Assembly: GCA_015351705.1 (NCBI GenBank) | Contig: JADIIM010000032.1 | Span: forward strand, 42,501-106,500 | Source: Aeromicrobium sp. | GTDB lineage: Bacteria > Actinomycetota > Coriobacteriia > Anaerosomatales > Anaerosomataceae | Length of the DNA stretch: 64,000 nucleotides | Direction: 5' to 3' | Program-made: the position numbers and the translations under genes | Notes under the pieces: model-generated | The model's input: only the letters and a program-made list of their open reading frames with translations | The model's database searches: none | Told to the model about the DNA's origin: nothing | Shown: positions 18,959-26,667 of the stretch, one piece after another | How the letters are laid out: each line of letters starts with the position of its first letter | Numbering within the stretch: the stretch's first letter is position 1

Positions 18959-19999
18959 CTACACCACCGGTACCGGGATATCGAGACCCGACGTCTCCTC
19001 AAGTCCTGACACGATGTTCGCGCACTGGACCGCCTGGCCCGACGTGCCCTTCACGAGGTTGTCGATCGCACACGTGATCACGAGCGTGCTCGAGGACTCG
19101 TCGAGCGCGACGCCGATGTGCGCCCGGTTGGAGCCCCGGACGTGTCGGGTCGCAGGCTGTTCGCCGGGAGCGCACACGGTGATGAACGGCTCATCGGCGT
19201 ATGCCTGAGCGTAGATGGCATGTGCCTCATCAGGGCCGAGGCCCGGCTCGACCTCGAGGTAGACGGTCGCGAGCAGTCCGCGGTCCAGAGGCGCCAGATG
19301 CGGCGTGAAGACCACCGACGGGCGCGGCAGACCGAGGTCGGCAAGACCCTGCGCCATCTCGGGCGTGTGCCGGTGTGCGGCGACCTTGTAGGCGCTGACC
19401 GACTCGGTGGCGTTGACGAAGTGAGCGGCAGCGGACGGGCTGCGTCCAGCGCCCGAGACGCCGGAGATCGCATCAACGATCACGCGGCTCGAGATGACCG
19501 CATCAGCGCGGACCGCCGGTGCGGCCGCCAGCAAGGTCGCTGTGGGATAACAGCCCGGACACGCGACGAGCCGTGCGCCAGACAGCGCGTCACGCCACAA
19601 CTCGGGAAGTCCGTACACGGCCTCGTCGATCAGACTCGGGGCGGTGTGCGACGAGCCGTACCATGCAGCGAACACATCCTGGTCCCGCAGCCGGAAATCG
19701 GCCGAGGCGTCTATGACGGTCATGCCTGCCTCCAGCAGAGCAGGAGCGAGGGCCATAGCCGCCGTGTGCGGGACCGCCAGGAACGCGATGGTCGCGCCGG
19801 ACGCGATCACAGCCGAGACGTCGTGGGGCGCATACGTAAGACCGCATGAGGCGAGAGCGGGATAGATGTCCGAGACCGCCCTGCCCTCGTCGGCCGCCGA
19901 CGTCACCACGACCGGCTCGAGCACGGGATGGCCGAGGAGCAGGCGTGTCAGCTCAGCGCCCGCGTATCCCGCGGCTCCGACTATGGCTGCCGGTATCAC
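18959..19999 (-). CDS. argC: N-acetyl-gamma-glutamyl-phosphate reductase
   Basis: NADPH-dependent reductase and first gene of the argCJBDFRGH operon, 346 aa. It has the Rossmann start AAIVGAAGYAGAEL and active-site Cys in ACPGCYPTA. The start is a GTG at 19999 with GGGAGG upstream. A good promoter lies 35 bases further upstream. Confidence 0.95.
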   Translation of the reverse strand: MIPAAIVGAAGYAGAELTRLLLGHPVLEPVVVTSAADEGRAVSDIYPALASCGLTYAPHDVSAVIASGATIAFLAVPHTAAMALAPALLEAGMTVIDASADFRLRDQDVFAAWYGSSHTAPSLIDEAVYGLPELWRDALSGARLVACPGCYPTATLLAAAPAVRADAVISSRVIVDAISGVSGAGRSPSAAAHFVNATESVSAYKVAAHRHTPEMAQGLADLGLPRPSVVFTPHLAPLDRGLLATVYLEVEPGLGPDEAHAIYAQAYADEPFITVCAPGEQPATRHVRGSNRAHIGVALDESSSTLVITCAIDNLVKGTSGQAVQCANIVSGLEETSGLDIPVPVV

Positions 20000-20033
20000 G
20001 ATGACGTCCCTCCCGGTCGTTGGTCGAGAGGTG

Positions 20034-20063
20034 ACTATACGCTTCTTTGCGCATAGTGGTCAA
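20034..20063 (-). promoter_or_regulatory. Promoter of the arginine operon
   Basis: Minus-strand TTGACC, 18-bp spacer, TATAGT, upstream of argC. It is in the only AT-rich spot in the region. Confidence 0.7.
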
Positions 20064-20100
20064 CGGATATTCACAAATACTTTGTTGTTGCCGCGCACTA

Positions 20101-20120
20101 GCAGCATTTTGCATGTATGG
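20101..20120 (-). promoter_or_regulatory. Candidate ARG box
   Basis: On the minus strand this 20-mer, CCATACATGCAAAATGCTGC, resembles the tandem TGCAT-type ARG boxes known from Streptomyces. A second AT-rich imperfect palindrome (TATTTGTGAATAT, 20070-20082) abuts the -35 box. ArgR is encoded in the operon. Both are pattern matches only. Confidence 0.35.
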
Positions 20121-20143
20121 AGCCGCGTCATGCCGCCAGGACG

Positions 20144-22585
20144 CTAGCCGCGCACCTCCGCGCCCACTGCACCGCACACTTTGCGCACCAGCTTGTCATG
20201 GACGGGGCGGACGTCGCCATCCGTGAGCGTCCGGTCCGATGCACGATAGACGAGCGAGAACGCCAGGCTCTTCTTACCCACCGGCAGCCTCCGTGTGTCT
20301 TCGGGCGTCCCGGCGGGATCGCGGTACACGTCGAACACGCGGGCCGACTCGAGAAGCGTGCCACCGGCCGAGCGGATCGACGCGAGCACCCGCTCTACGG
20401 TCACGTCCTCGTCAACCACGAGCGCCAGGTCGAGCGTCACCGCCGGATACCGCGGGATCTCCCGGTATCTCACCGACGCGCGTCCAACCGCCTTGACGAG
20501 CGCGGGGACCGAGAGCTCGAACAGGACGACCGGACCCGACGCCTCATACGCGTCCAGCACCTGCGGCGCCGCCTCGCCAAGCCAGCCGACGACGTCACCG
20601 TCGACCACGACATCGGCACTTCGCCCGTCCTGCAGCCACGGACGCGACGCCGGCCGGGCCGTCCAACGCGGAGAGCCCAGAGCCTCCATCAACGTCTCCA
20701 GTACGCCCTTGCCGTCGAAGAAGTCGAGTGTGGCACCGGGATCGTTCCATCCCGGGCGTGCCCAGAAGCCCGTGAGCGCGCCCCCCACCATCAGGCGCTC
20801 CTTGGGCTGCTTGCGGCCCTCGGCGGTGATGAAGGTCGTCCCCATCTCGTAGATGTGCACATCGGGCACACCACGACGCTGATTGTGAGACACCGCCCGC
20901 AGGAGGCTCGGAAGGAGCGTCCAGCGCATCACGGCCTGCTCCTCGGACATGGGGTTGATGAGCTCCACGAGGACCTCGTCGGGCGCACACTCCCAGCCCA
21001 GGCGCTCGAGATCCTGGGAATCGCCGAAGGAGTAGCCGATGTGCTCGTCGAGACCCGCGGCACGCAACGTCGCGCCGATCCGGTCACGCGTACGCTGTCC
21101 CGGCGTGCGGCCCCCTACGCGCCCGCGCCCACCCGGACGCGTGGACGCGATGTTCTCGAGTCCGTAGAGGCGCGCGACCTCCTCGATCAGATCGACCTCA
21201 CGCTCGAGGTCCGGGCGGAATCCGGGTACCGTGACCGTCAGTACCTCGTCGCCGGTGACGTCCAGTCCGAGCGGTACGAGCAGGGCGGACACATCGGCCG
21301 GTGAGAGCGCCGTGCCGAGCAGCTGATTCACGCGACCCGCCCGCAGCTCGAGTCTGCGCGGCTCACGGCGGCCGGGGTATTCATCGACGATCCCGGGTGC
21401 CGCCGTCCCGCCGGCGACCTCGGCGATCAGCGCGGCGGCCCGATCCGCGGCGCGTGAGGCGAGGTCCGGGTCCACCCCGCGCTCGAATCTGAGTGATGAC
21501 TCGGAAATCAGACCCAGACGACGACTCGTGCGGCTGATCGAAGCCGGGTCGAAGCACGCCGACTCCAGCAGGATGTCGGTGGTGGCCTCGGAGACCTCAG
21601 TGGACTCGCCGCCCATGACCCCCGCGAGTGCGATCGGGCCGGAGGGGTCCGTGATCAGGAGCGCGTCGGCGGCCAACGCGCGGTCCTGGCCGTCCAGCGT
21701 GCGGATGCGTTCACCCTCCGCCGCCGTGCGAACACCGATAGCTGCCCGGCCGGCCGCATCGGTCGCCACACGCGCGAGATCGAACGCGTGAAGCGGCTGC
21801 CCGAGTTCGTACATCACGTAGTTGGTCACGTCGACGACGTTGTTCACCGGACGGGTGCCGGCAGCGGTCACGCGCTCGGCGAGCCAGGCAGGCGACGGAC
21901 CGATGGTGACGCCGCGGATCACGCGTGCCGTGTACCGCGGGCACAGGACGGGGTCGTCGATGGTCACCGACACCGACTCGGAAGCCGCCCCACCAGACTC
22001 GGCGGGCCGGGAGGCCGGCACCGAGAAACTGACGCCGGTCACCGCCGCGACCTCCCGCGCCACACCGGCCATCGAGAGGCAGTCGGGCCGGTTCGGCGTC
22101 ACCTCGAGCTCGAGCACGGTGTCGGAGAGTCCCGCGTACTCGGCGTACGGCACGCCGATCGGAGCGTCCGGCGGCAGGATCAACAGACCGCTCGCTTCTC
22201 CACCCACGCCGAGTTCGATAGGAGAGCACATCATGCCCTCGGACACGAGTCCCCGCAGCTTGGCCTTCTTGATCGTCAGCCCGTTGGGAAGCGTGGTGCC
22301 CACGCACGCGACGGGCACGCGGTCGCCCGCAGCGAAGTTGTCCGCGCCGCAGACGATCCGAAGCGGCTCTTCCGCACCGATGTCCACCGAGCAGTACGAC
22401 AGCCTGTCGGCGTCGGGGTGCTGCTCACGGGTGAGCACCTGGCCGATGACCACCCCGTCGAGTCCCTCGCCGAGGACGTGGACGGCCTCCACCTTGGTGC
22501 CGGTCATGTCGAGCCGGTCACACAGCTCCTCCACAGGAAGCGTGATCTTGACGAGGTCGCTGAGCCAGTTGAGCGATACGCGCAT
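20144..22585 (-). CDS. pheT: Phenylalanine-tRNA ligase beta subunit
   Basis: Beta subunit of the (alpha-beta)2 PheRS, about 813 aa. Order: N-terminal helix MRVSLNWLSDLV, EMAP/OB tRNA-binding domain (REQHPDADRLSYCSVDIG), B3/B4 editing region, B5 domain, catalytic-like core and C-terminal FDX-ACB domain (TVERVLASIRSAGG). The ATG at 22585 has AAGGAAGG upstream; the 14-residue extension was rejected. It follows pheS by 82 bases and is covered by the same T-box control. Confidence 0.95.
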   Translation of the reverse strand: MRVSLNWLSDLVKITLPVEELCDRLDMTGTKVEAVHVLGEGLDGVVIGQVLTREQHPDADRLSYCSVDIGAEEPLRIVCGADNFAAGDRVPVACVGTTLPNGLTIKKAKLRGLVSEGMMCSPIELGVGGEASGLLILPPDAPIGVPYAEYAGLSDTVLELEVTPNRPDCLSMAGVAREVAAVTGVSFSVPASRPAESGGAASESVSVTIDDPVLCPRYTARVIRGVTIGPSPAWLAERVTAAGTRPVNNVVDVTNYVMYELGQPLHAFDLARVATDAAGRAAIGVRTAAEGERIRTLDGQDRALAADALLITDPSGPIALAGVMGGESTEVSEATTDILLESACFDPASISRTSRRLGLISESSLRFERGVDPDLASRAADRAAALIAEVAGGTAAPGIVDEYPGRREPRRLELRAGRVNQLLGTALSPADVSALLVPLGLDVTGDEVLTVTVPGFRPDLEREVDLIEEVARLYGLENIASTRPGGRGRVGGRTPGQRTRDRIGATLRAAGLDEHIGYSFGDSQDLERLGWECAPDEVLVELINPMSEEQAVMRWTLLPSLLRAVSHNQRRGVPDVHIYEMGTTFITAEGRKQPKERLMVGGALTGFWARPGWNDPGATLDFFDGKGVLETLMEALGSPRWTARPASRPWLQDGRSADVVVDGDVVGWLGEAAPQVLDAYEASGPVVLFELSVPALVKAVGRASVRYREIPRYPAVTLDLALVVDEDVTVERVLASIRSAGGTLLESARVFDVYRDPAGTPEDTRRLPVGKKSLAFSLVYRASDRTLTDGDVRPVHDKLVRKVCGAVGAEVRG

Positions 22586-22667
22586 CGCGGGTCCTTCCTT
22601 CGGTGCCGGATCGGGCGGTTCGAGCATCGGCCGCTTCCGGCCGACGGTACGAACGCGGTCGCAGTGG

Positions 22668-23729
22668 TCAGAACTGGTGGAGGAAGCGGGTGTCCCCCTC
22701 GACGAACAGACGGAGGTCGGGCACTCCGTACTTCAGGCCCGCGATGCGCTCGGCGCCCATGCCGAACGCGAACCCGGTGTATCGCTCGGGGTCGATCCCC
22801 ACATACCGGAACACGTTCGGGTCGACCATGCCGCAGCCGAGGATCTCCAGCCATCCCTCGCCACCGCAGGTCCGGCAGCCCTGGCCGCCGCAGATGGCGC
22901 ACGACACGTCCACCTCGGCCGAGGGCTCGGTGAACGGGAAGAAGTGGGGCCTGAGGCGCACCCGGCGCTCGGGGCCGAACATCGCGTGGACGAAGTGCTC
23001 CAGCGTGCCCTTGAGGTCGCCAAACGTGATGTCCTCGTCCACCACCAGGCCCTCGATCTGCGTGAACTGCGGCAGGTGACTCGGGTCGGCCACATCACGC
23101 CGGTAGACCTTGCCCGGTGCGAGCACGTAGATCGGCGGCTTCTGCGACTCCATGACGTGCACCTGCACCGGACTCGTGTGCGTCCGCAGCAAGACGTCGC
23201 TCTCGCCTTCGACCGCCGCGCGATCACCGGACAGGTCACGCACGTAGAACGTGTCCTGCAGCGCGCGCGCAGGATGATCAGGCGGGTGGTTGAGCGCGGT
23301 GAAGTTGTAGTAGTCCAGCTCCACCTCGGGACCTTCGGCGATACGGTAGCCGAGCCCGGCGAAGACCTCCACGATCTCGTCGACGATCTGGTGAAGGACG
23401 TGCTGCCTGCCGACCGGACGACGCCGCCCCGGCAGCGTCACATCCACCGCTTCAGCGGCGATCCGCTCGGCACGCGCAGCGTGCTGCAGCGTCGTGCGCT
23501 TGGAGTCCAGGGCGCCCTCGAGCGCAACACGGACCTCGTTGGACACGCGACCGACCTCGGGACGCTCCTCCGGCGAGAGCGCGCCCAGTCCGCGCAGGAC
23601 CGCTGTGAGCGATCCCTTCTTGCCGAGGTAGCCGATGCGCACCGCCTCGAGAGCATCGAGTGTACCGGCCGCCGCCACAGCGGCCAGCGCCTCTCGCTCC
23701 AGCGATCGAAGCTCGTCGATGATCGTCAT
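22668..23729 (-). CDS. pheS: Phenylalanine-tRNA ligase alpha subunit
   Basis: Catalytic alpha subunit, class II synthetase, 353 aa. It has an N-terminal coiled coil, then motif 2 around YRRDVADPSHLPQFTQIEG and motif 3 GFAFGMGAERIAGLKYG. An unusual Cys-rich insert (CAICGGQGCRTCGGEGW) before motif 3 is of the metal-binding kind found in many bacterial PheS. The ATG at 23729 (MTIIDELRSL) begins the helical arm; the longer reading runs into the T-box leader. Confidence 0.95.
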   Translation of the reverse strand: MTIIDELRSLEREALAAVAAAGTLDALEAVRIGYLGKKGSLTAVLRGLGALSPEERPEVGRVSNEVRVALEGALDSKRTTLQHAARAERIAAEAVDVTLPGRRRPVGRQHVLHQIVDEIVEVFAGLGYRIAEGPEVELDYYNFTALNHPPDHPARALQDTFYVRDLSGDRAAVEGESDVLLRTHTSPVQVHVMESQKPPIYVLAPGKVYRRDVADPSHLPQFTQIEGLVVDEDITFGDLKGTLEHFVHAMFGPERRVRLRPHFFPFTEPSAEVDVSCAICGGQGCRTCGGEGWLEILGCGMVDPNVFRYVGIDPERYTGFAFGMGAERIAGLKYGVPDLRLFVEGDTRFLHQF

Positions 23730-23770
23730 TGACCCTCGCTCTCTTCCCGTATACCGACGGGGGATCCGCC

Positions 23771-24095
23771 AAGAAGACGGGAGCCGCCCCGCCCTCGCAT
23801 GCACAAGGACGGGAACGACTCCCGCGGTACCACCTCGCTTGACCGGTGTCACACCGGCCCTCTCTTCTCCGCCCACACCAAACGGTCCACGAACGGAGCG
23901 GGTCTTTCACCCGATGCCCGGTAACGGGGGCCCCGGCTTCCCTACTGTGGCGTCATACGCCGGTTCAGGTCGCGGCTGATGGAGTGAACCGCCTGCCCAC
24001 CACGCGGGACCCTTCCAGTCTGCGGGGTCCCTTCCTGTGGGGTGGTCGCCGAGCAAGCGCCTCTCCGTCATCGCCCAGTGTGCGATTGGTACGAC
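23771..24095 (-). promoter_or_regulatory. T-box leader controlling pheST (Phe specifier)
   Basis: The minus-strand sequence AAGCGAGGTGGTACCGCGGG at 23821-23840 is the conserved T-box element that pairs with the uncharged tRNA acceptor end. About 150 bases upstream, a TTC codon (23986-23988) is followed by A in a plausible specifier loop, matching Phe. A hairpin terminator lies between the T-box and pheS. T-boxes raise expression when the cognate tRNA is uncharged. A TAGACT at 24096-24101 could be the -10 box. The exact 5' end and Stem I folding were not worked out. Confidence 0.85.
23778..23824 (-). terminator. T-box-controlled terminator before pheS
   Basis: Minus-strand arms CGGGAGTCG and CGGCTCCCG (one G-T pair) followed by TCTTCTT. 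The 5' arm partly overlaps the T-box sequence, as required for an antiterminator switch. Confidence 0.75.
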
Positions 24096-24511
24096 AGTCT
24101 AGCACCACCCTCGTGCGCCGACCAGGCGCGCTCCAGCACCGTGAGCGCCTTGCCGAGCGGGACGATGACCGCGACCACCCCGCGGACCGCATCCGGTGTG
24201 ACCGGGCCTGCGTCCGGTGTCACGTTGGCGTCTCCCCGCGTGCGCAGCGAGCCATCGAGCTGGCACCCGGCCACACGGTGCACGACAAGCGCATCGTCAT
24301 GCTCGTAGACGACAAGGTCACCTACCTGCGCCACAGGGCCGTACCGGCGATAGACGATCATGTCACCCGCCCTGAGAGCCGGCACCATCGACTCCCCTGC
24401 AACATACAGGATCCCGTGTCGAGAGCCACACGCGACCAGCACGGCGGCCAAGACGATCCCGCTCACCCGGCGCAGGGAGGTGAACCCGCCCTCAGTGCGC
24501 CTGCTGTGCAT
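24068..24511 (-). CDS. Type I signal peptidase, SipW/ER type
   Basis: Membrane-bound signal peptidase of the archaeal/ER-like subgroup, about 147 aa. The catalytic Ser is in GESMVPALRAGD. The general-base position is a His (VVHRVAG) where classical bacterial enzymes have Lys, which is the SipW hallmark. An N-terminal hydrophobic segment (SGIVLAAVLVAC) anchors it; a second near the C-terminus is weak. The start is uncertain: ATG at 24511 or 24517, overlapping the end of the upstream gene. That neighbour carries the kind of signal peptide SipW cleaves, so the two form an enzyme-substrate pair. Confidence 0.8.
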   Translation of the reverse strand: MHSRRTEGGFTSLRRVSGIVLAAVLVACGSRHGILYVAGESMVPALRAGDMIVYRRYGPVAQVGDLVVYEHDDALVVHRVAGCQLDGSLRTRGDANVTPDAGPVTPDAVRGVVAVIVPLGKALTVLERAWSAHEGGARLSYQSHTGR

Positions 24512-24974
24512 CGACATACAGCGACGCACGCACGTAGTCGCCCTGCAGGTCGTTGCCGGCACTCGCGGGAATGCCGACCGTGTAGCGGATCGTGGCCGCC
24601 TTGCCGGCAGCGATCCTCACCGGACGTGTGGCCATCGATGCGAGCGGCCCCTCGTACACCACGGTCCCATCGACGCTCGCGACACAGGTCAGGGCGTTCC
24701 ACAGATCGGTGTACCCCGCCTTCTTCGCTGCGGTGGTGACCGCATCGAGCGGGAGCACGCCGGTATTACGCACCACCATCTCGCGAACGACCGTCTCGCC
24801 TGGCGCCAGCGGGTCGATGCTGAGCGCGGCAGCGGTCGGCTCCACCGACAGCGCCACCGTGCCGGCAGTGATCACGTTGTCCTTCACCTCGGCCTGGGCA
24901 GTGAAGTACGCCCTGGCTCCCCCGATCGACAGTGCGGCCGCCACCAGAACCGCTGCAACAAGCACACGTCTCAT
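24492..24974 (-). CDS. TasA/camelysin-like secreted protein
   Basis: 160-aa exported protein. It has a SipW-type signal peptide (hydrophobic LVAAVLVAAALSIGG followed by ARAYFTAQAEVKDN, matching the A-Y-F-T pattern at the cleavage site). A beta-rich domain follows, with SIDPLAPGETV and VRNTGVLPLDAV segments typical of TasA/camelysin (M73) proteins. TasA itself is a biofilm fibre protein; whether this one forms fibres is unknown. The ATG has GAGGAGG upstream. The signal peptidase gene follows with a 20-base overlap. Confidence 0.72.
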   Translation of the reverse strand: MRRVLVAAVLVAAALSIGGARAYFTAQAEVKDNVITAGTVALSVEPTAAALSIDPLAPGETVVREMVVRNTGVLPLDAVTTAAKKAGYTDLWNALTCVASVDGTVVYEGPLASMATRPVRIAAGKAATIRYTVGIPASAGNDLQGDYVRASLYVDAQQAH

Positions 24975-25117
24975 GTCTCCTCCTCATGTCCGCGCCGCCG
25001 AGGGGAAACGGCTTCCGCATATCGGTGTGGGCCCACCGCTCGATGCTGCCAGACACAGATGAACCCGATCGAAACGATGTGTGGAGCACGCATGAACCGC
25101 GAAACCCGGACATGAGA

Positions 25118-25143
25118 ACGGGGCCCGCCTGTGCGAGCCCCGT
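25118..25143 (-). terminator. Terminator of infC-rpmI-rplT
   Basis: 7-bp GC stem (ACGGGGC/GCCCCGT) with a 12-nt loop just after rplT on the minus strand, followed by TCTC. Confidence 0.6.
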
Positions 25144-25173
25144 CTGGTCATCGTGCCTCTGGACGATCCCTGA

Positions 25174-25533
25174 TCAGGCGGCCTGCGCGTCCTTGGCCAC
25201 CTCGGCGAGCTTGGCGAACGCCGCCGGGTCGTTCACGGCCATGTCCGCGAGGATCTTGCGGTCAACGACCACACCGGCCTTCTTCAGGCCGTTCATGAAC
25301 ACCGAGTACGAAAGGCCGTTCAGCCGCGCCGCGGCGTTGATGCGGGAGATCCACAGCCGGCGGATCTCGCGCTTCTTGTTGCGGCGGTCACGGTACGCGT
25401 ACTGCTGCGAGTGCTGCACCTGCTCCTTGGCGCTCTTGTACCTGCGGCTGCGGTCGCCGTAGTACCCCTTCGCCTTGGCAAGGACCGTGCGGCGCTTCTT
25501 CTTGGCGGTGACTGCGCGCTTCACCCTGGGCAT
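25174..25533 (-). CDS. rplT: 50S ribosomal protein L20
   Basis: 119-aa L20, starting [13 protein letters not shown] and containing the family segment [20 protein letters not shown]. Last gene of the infC-rpmI-rplT operon, which L20 represses in several bacteria by binding the leader. Confidence 0.98.
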   Translation of the reverse strand: MPRVKRAVTAKKKRRTVLAKAKGYYGDRSRRYKSAKEQVQHSQQYAYRDRRNKKREIRRLWISRINAAARLNGLSYSVFMNGLKKAGVVVDRKILADMAVNDPAAFAKLAEVAKDAQAA

Positions 25534-25569
25534 CTTCGATCACTCCTTGGTATACGGGCGAGCGTCGGA

Positions 25570-25767
25570 CTAGCCGATGCCCAGCTGCTTCTTGATGACC
25601 TTCTCGTCGGACGTGTGAACAAGACCGTCCTGGCGGAAGTTCCGCTTACGCTTGGGGCTCTTCTTCTCAAGGATGTGGCTCTTGAACGCCTTGGCGCGCT
25701 TGATCTTGCCGCTTCCCGTGAGCTTGAACCGCTTCGCGGTGCCTTTGTGCGTCCTCATCTTGGGCAT
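25570..25767 (-). CDS. rpmI: 50S ribosomal protein L35
   Basis: 65-aa L35, [20 protein letters not shown] at the N-terminus. It lies between infC and rplT, 11 bases after infC. Confidence 0.98.
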   Translation of the reverse strand: MPKMRTHKGTAKRFKLTGSGKIKRAKAFKSHILEKKSPKRKRNFRQDGLVHTSDEKVIKKQLGIG

Positions 25768-25778
25768 GGCGTCATCTC

Positions 25779-26396
<618 letters not shown>

Positions 26397-26443
26397 ACGC
26401 TTCACCTCCGTGAGATGGGGGCCACACGGCCCCGTAATCACAA

Positions 26444-26474
26444 ACGTCCCGCGGCGCGGGTGCCGTCGGGACGT
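26444..26474 (-). promoter_or_regulatory. Attenuator-like hairpin in the infC leader
   Basis: On the minus strand ACGTCCCG-A-CGGC pairs with GCCG-CGGGACGT (12 pairs, one bulge), followed by TTTGTGATT. This looks like an intrinsic terminator 50 bases before the infC start, so it may be a regulated attenuator. A second small hairpin (GGGGCC-GTGT-GGCCCC) follows close to the ribosome site. Confidence 0.6.
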
Positions 26475-26617
26475 CGTATGCGCGCGGAACAGGCCGGGGC
26501 CTCCGCTCGCTTCTCCGTGACCAGACAGCTGCACGTATGTGCGCCGACAGGTGGGGACCGTCTCGACCCCGTGGGCCGGGGTCCCGCTTCATCAGTATGC
26601 GGTTCTTAAGCCACGCG

Positions 26618-26646
26618 AGTATAACGGGAGCCGAACCGCCTGTCCA
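26618..26646 (-). promoter_or_regulatory. Promoter of infC-rpmI-rplT
   Basis: Minus-strand TGGACA, 17-bp spacer, TATACT. It lies between thrS and infC, giving a leader of about 215 nt. The stretch 26397-26617 is this leader and has no gene. Confidence 0.72.
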
Positions 26647-26667
26647 CCGCCGGACACGCGCAGGGCG

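Noticed and set aside
21822-23732. 636-aa open frame opposite pheT/pheS
   Set aside because: Antisense shadow; no start site and no family features.
26397-26534. N-terminal extension of infC to the upstream ordinary start codon
   Set aside because: The 46 extra residues come from the leader with its hairpins and bear no likeness to IF-3; the ATC start has the ribosome site.
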